DNA of 14,118 bases. It comes from an uncultured Clostridia bacterium (GTDB taxonomy: Bacteria > Bacillota > Clostridia > Oscillospirales > Acutalibacteraceae). The position numbers and the translations under genes were made by a program. The DNA is taken from NCBI GenBank assembly GCA_946002045.1, contig CAMFYM010000028.1, positions 1 through 14,118 of the forward strand. The letters are read 5' to 3'. Each line of letters opens with the position of its first letter. Within the stretch, counting starts at the first letter, position 1. The notes below the pieces were generated by a model. The model ran no database searches, was not told the origin of the DNA, and worked only from the letters and a program-made list of their open reading frames with translations. Shown here one piece after another: positions 14,070 through 14,118 of this stretch.

Positions 14070-14118
14070 CTGTCTCTTATACACATCTGACGCTGCCGAC
14101 GAAGGCTGAGGTGTAGAT
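14070..14118 (-). other. Reverse-complement Nextera adapter with i5 index, non-biological
   Basis: CTGTCTCTTATACACATCT (14070-14088) is the Tn5 mosaic end, 14089-14102 is the read-1 adapter, 14103-14110 (AGGCTGAG) is in the index position, and GTGTAGAT (14111-14118) begins the P5 primer sequence. As I recall, the index differs by one base from Nextera S508 (reverse complement AGGCTTAG). Confidence 0.98.

Noticed and set aside
1..14118. Terminal inverted repeats of about 34 bp, as of a transposon or linear plasmid
   Set aside because: They match the Nextera adapter and Tn5 mosaic end exactly, with index and P5 sequence beyond.

Overview
The window looks like a complete assembled contig from a low-GC, strictly anaerobic Firmicute. 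Clostridia is likely, and the Oscillospiraceae/Ruminococcaceae side is plausible from the fused IspH-ribosomal protein S1 gene, the DUF4364 regulator, the DUF1858 redox-disulfide protein and an oxygen-sensitive anSME-type radical SAM enzyme. No 16S or other marker allows a firmer name. Both ends carry Illumina Nextera (Tn5) adapter sequence (1-34 and 14070-14118), so the real DNA is about 35-14069 and the matching inverted ends are a library artefact.

Layout. Right half (14013 down to 7444, all minus strand): ABC-F ATPase, HI0933/BaiN-like flavoprotein, CMP kinase (cmk), lysophosphatidate acyltransferase (plsC), then a 701-aa IspH-S1 fusion (ispH-rpsA). The middle (7084-7443) has no convincing gene but is packed with hairpins. 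A 31-bp terminator hairpin is present at both edges as a perfect direct repeat, as if one bidirectional terminator between convergent genes had been split by a 279-bp structured insert. A single plus-strand gene (6517-7083) encodes a DUF4364 winged-helix protein. It diverges from a long minus-strand operon (6370 down past the left end): DUF1858 protein, trmK, Nif3-like protein, RqcH/NFACT protein, ispD, ispF, an anSME-family radical SAM/SPASM enzyme and a partial lipoprotein. The spacings are 1-14 nt overlaps or gaps of 15 nt or less.

How the genes work together. Three enzymes of the MEP isoprenoid pathway are here (IspD, IspF, IspH), split between two convergent operons. Around them lie translation and ribosome functions: tRNA m1A22 methylation, RqcH alanine tailing in ribosome rescue, ribosomal protein S1 and an ABC-F factor. 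Nucleotide and phospholipid housekeeping is represented by Cmk and PlsC. The anSME-type enzyme plus lipoprotein at the left end is the most accessory-looking part.

Most notable observations: (1) a perfect AAGGAGG Shine-Dalgarno and ATG inside the ispH-rpsA fusion, exactly at the domain junction, which could make stand-alone S1; (2) the split, duplicated terminator around a hairpin-rich insert; (3) a divergent promoter pair that appears to share one palindromic -35 hexamer (TTGCAA), each side having a 17-nt spacer and an extended TGn -10; (4) a lipoprotein with a possibly degenerate transglutaminase-like core beside the radical SAM enzyme. I saw no CRISPR array, tRNA, rRNA, transposase or phage gene.
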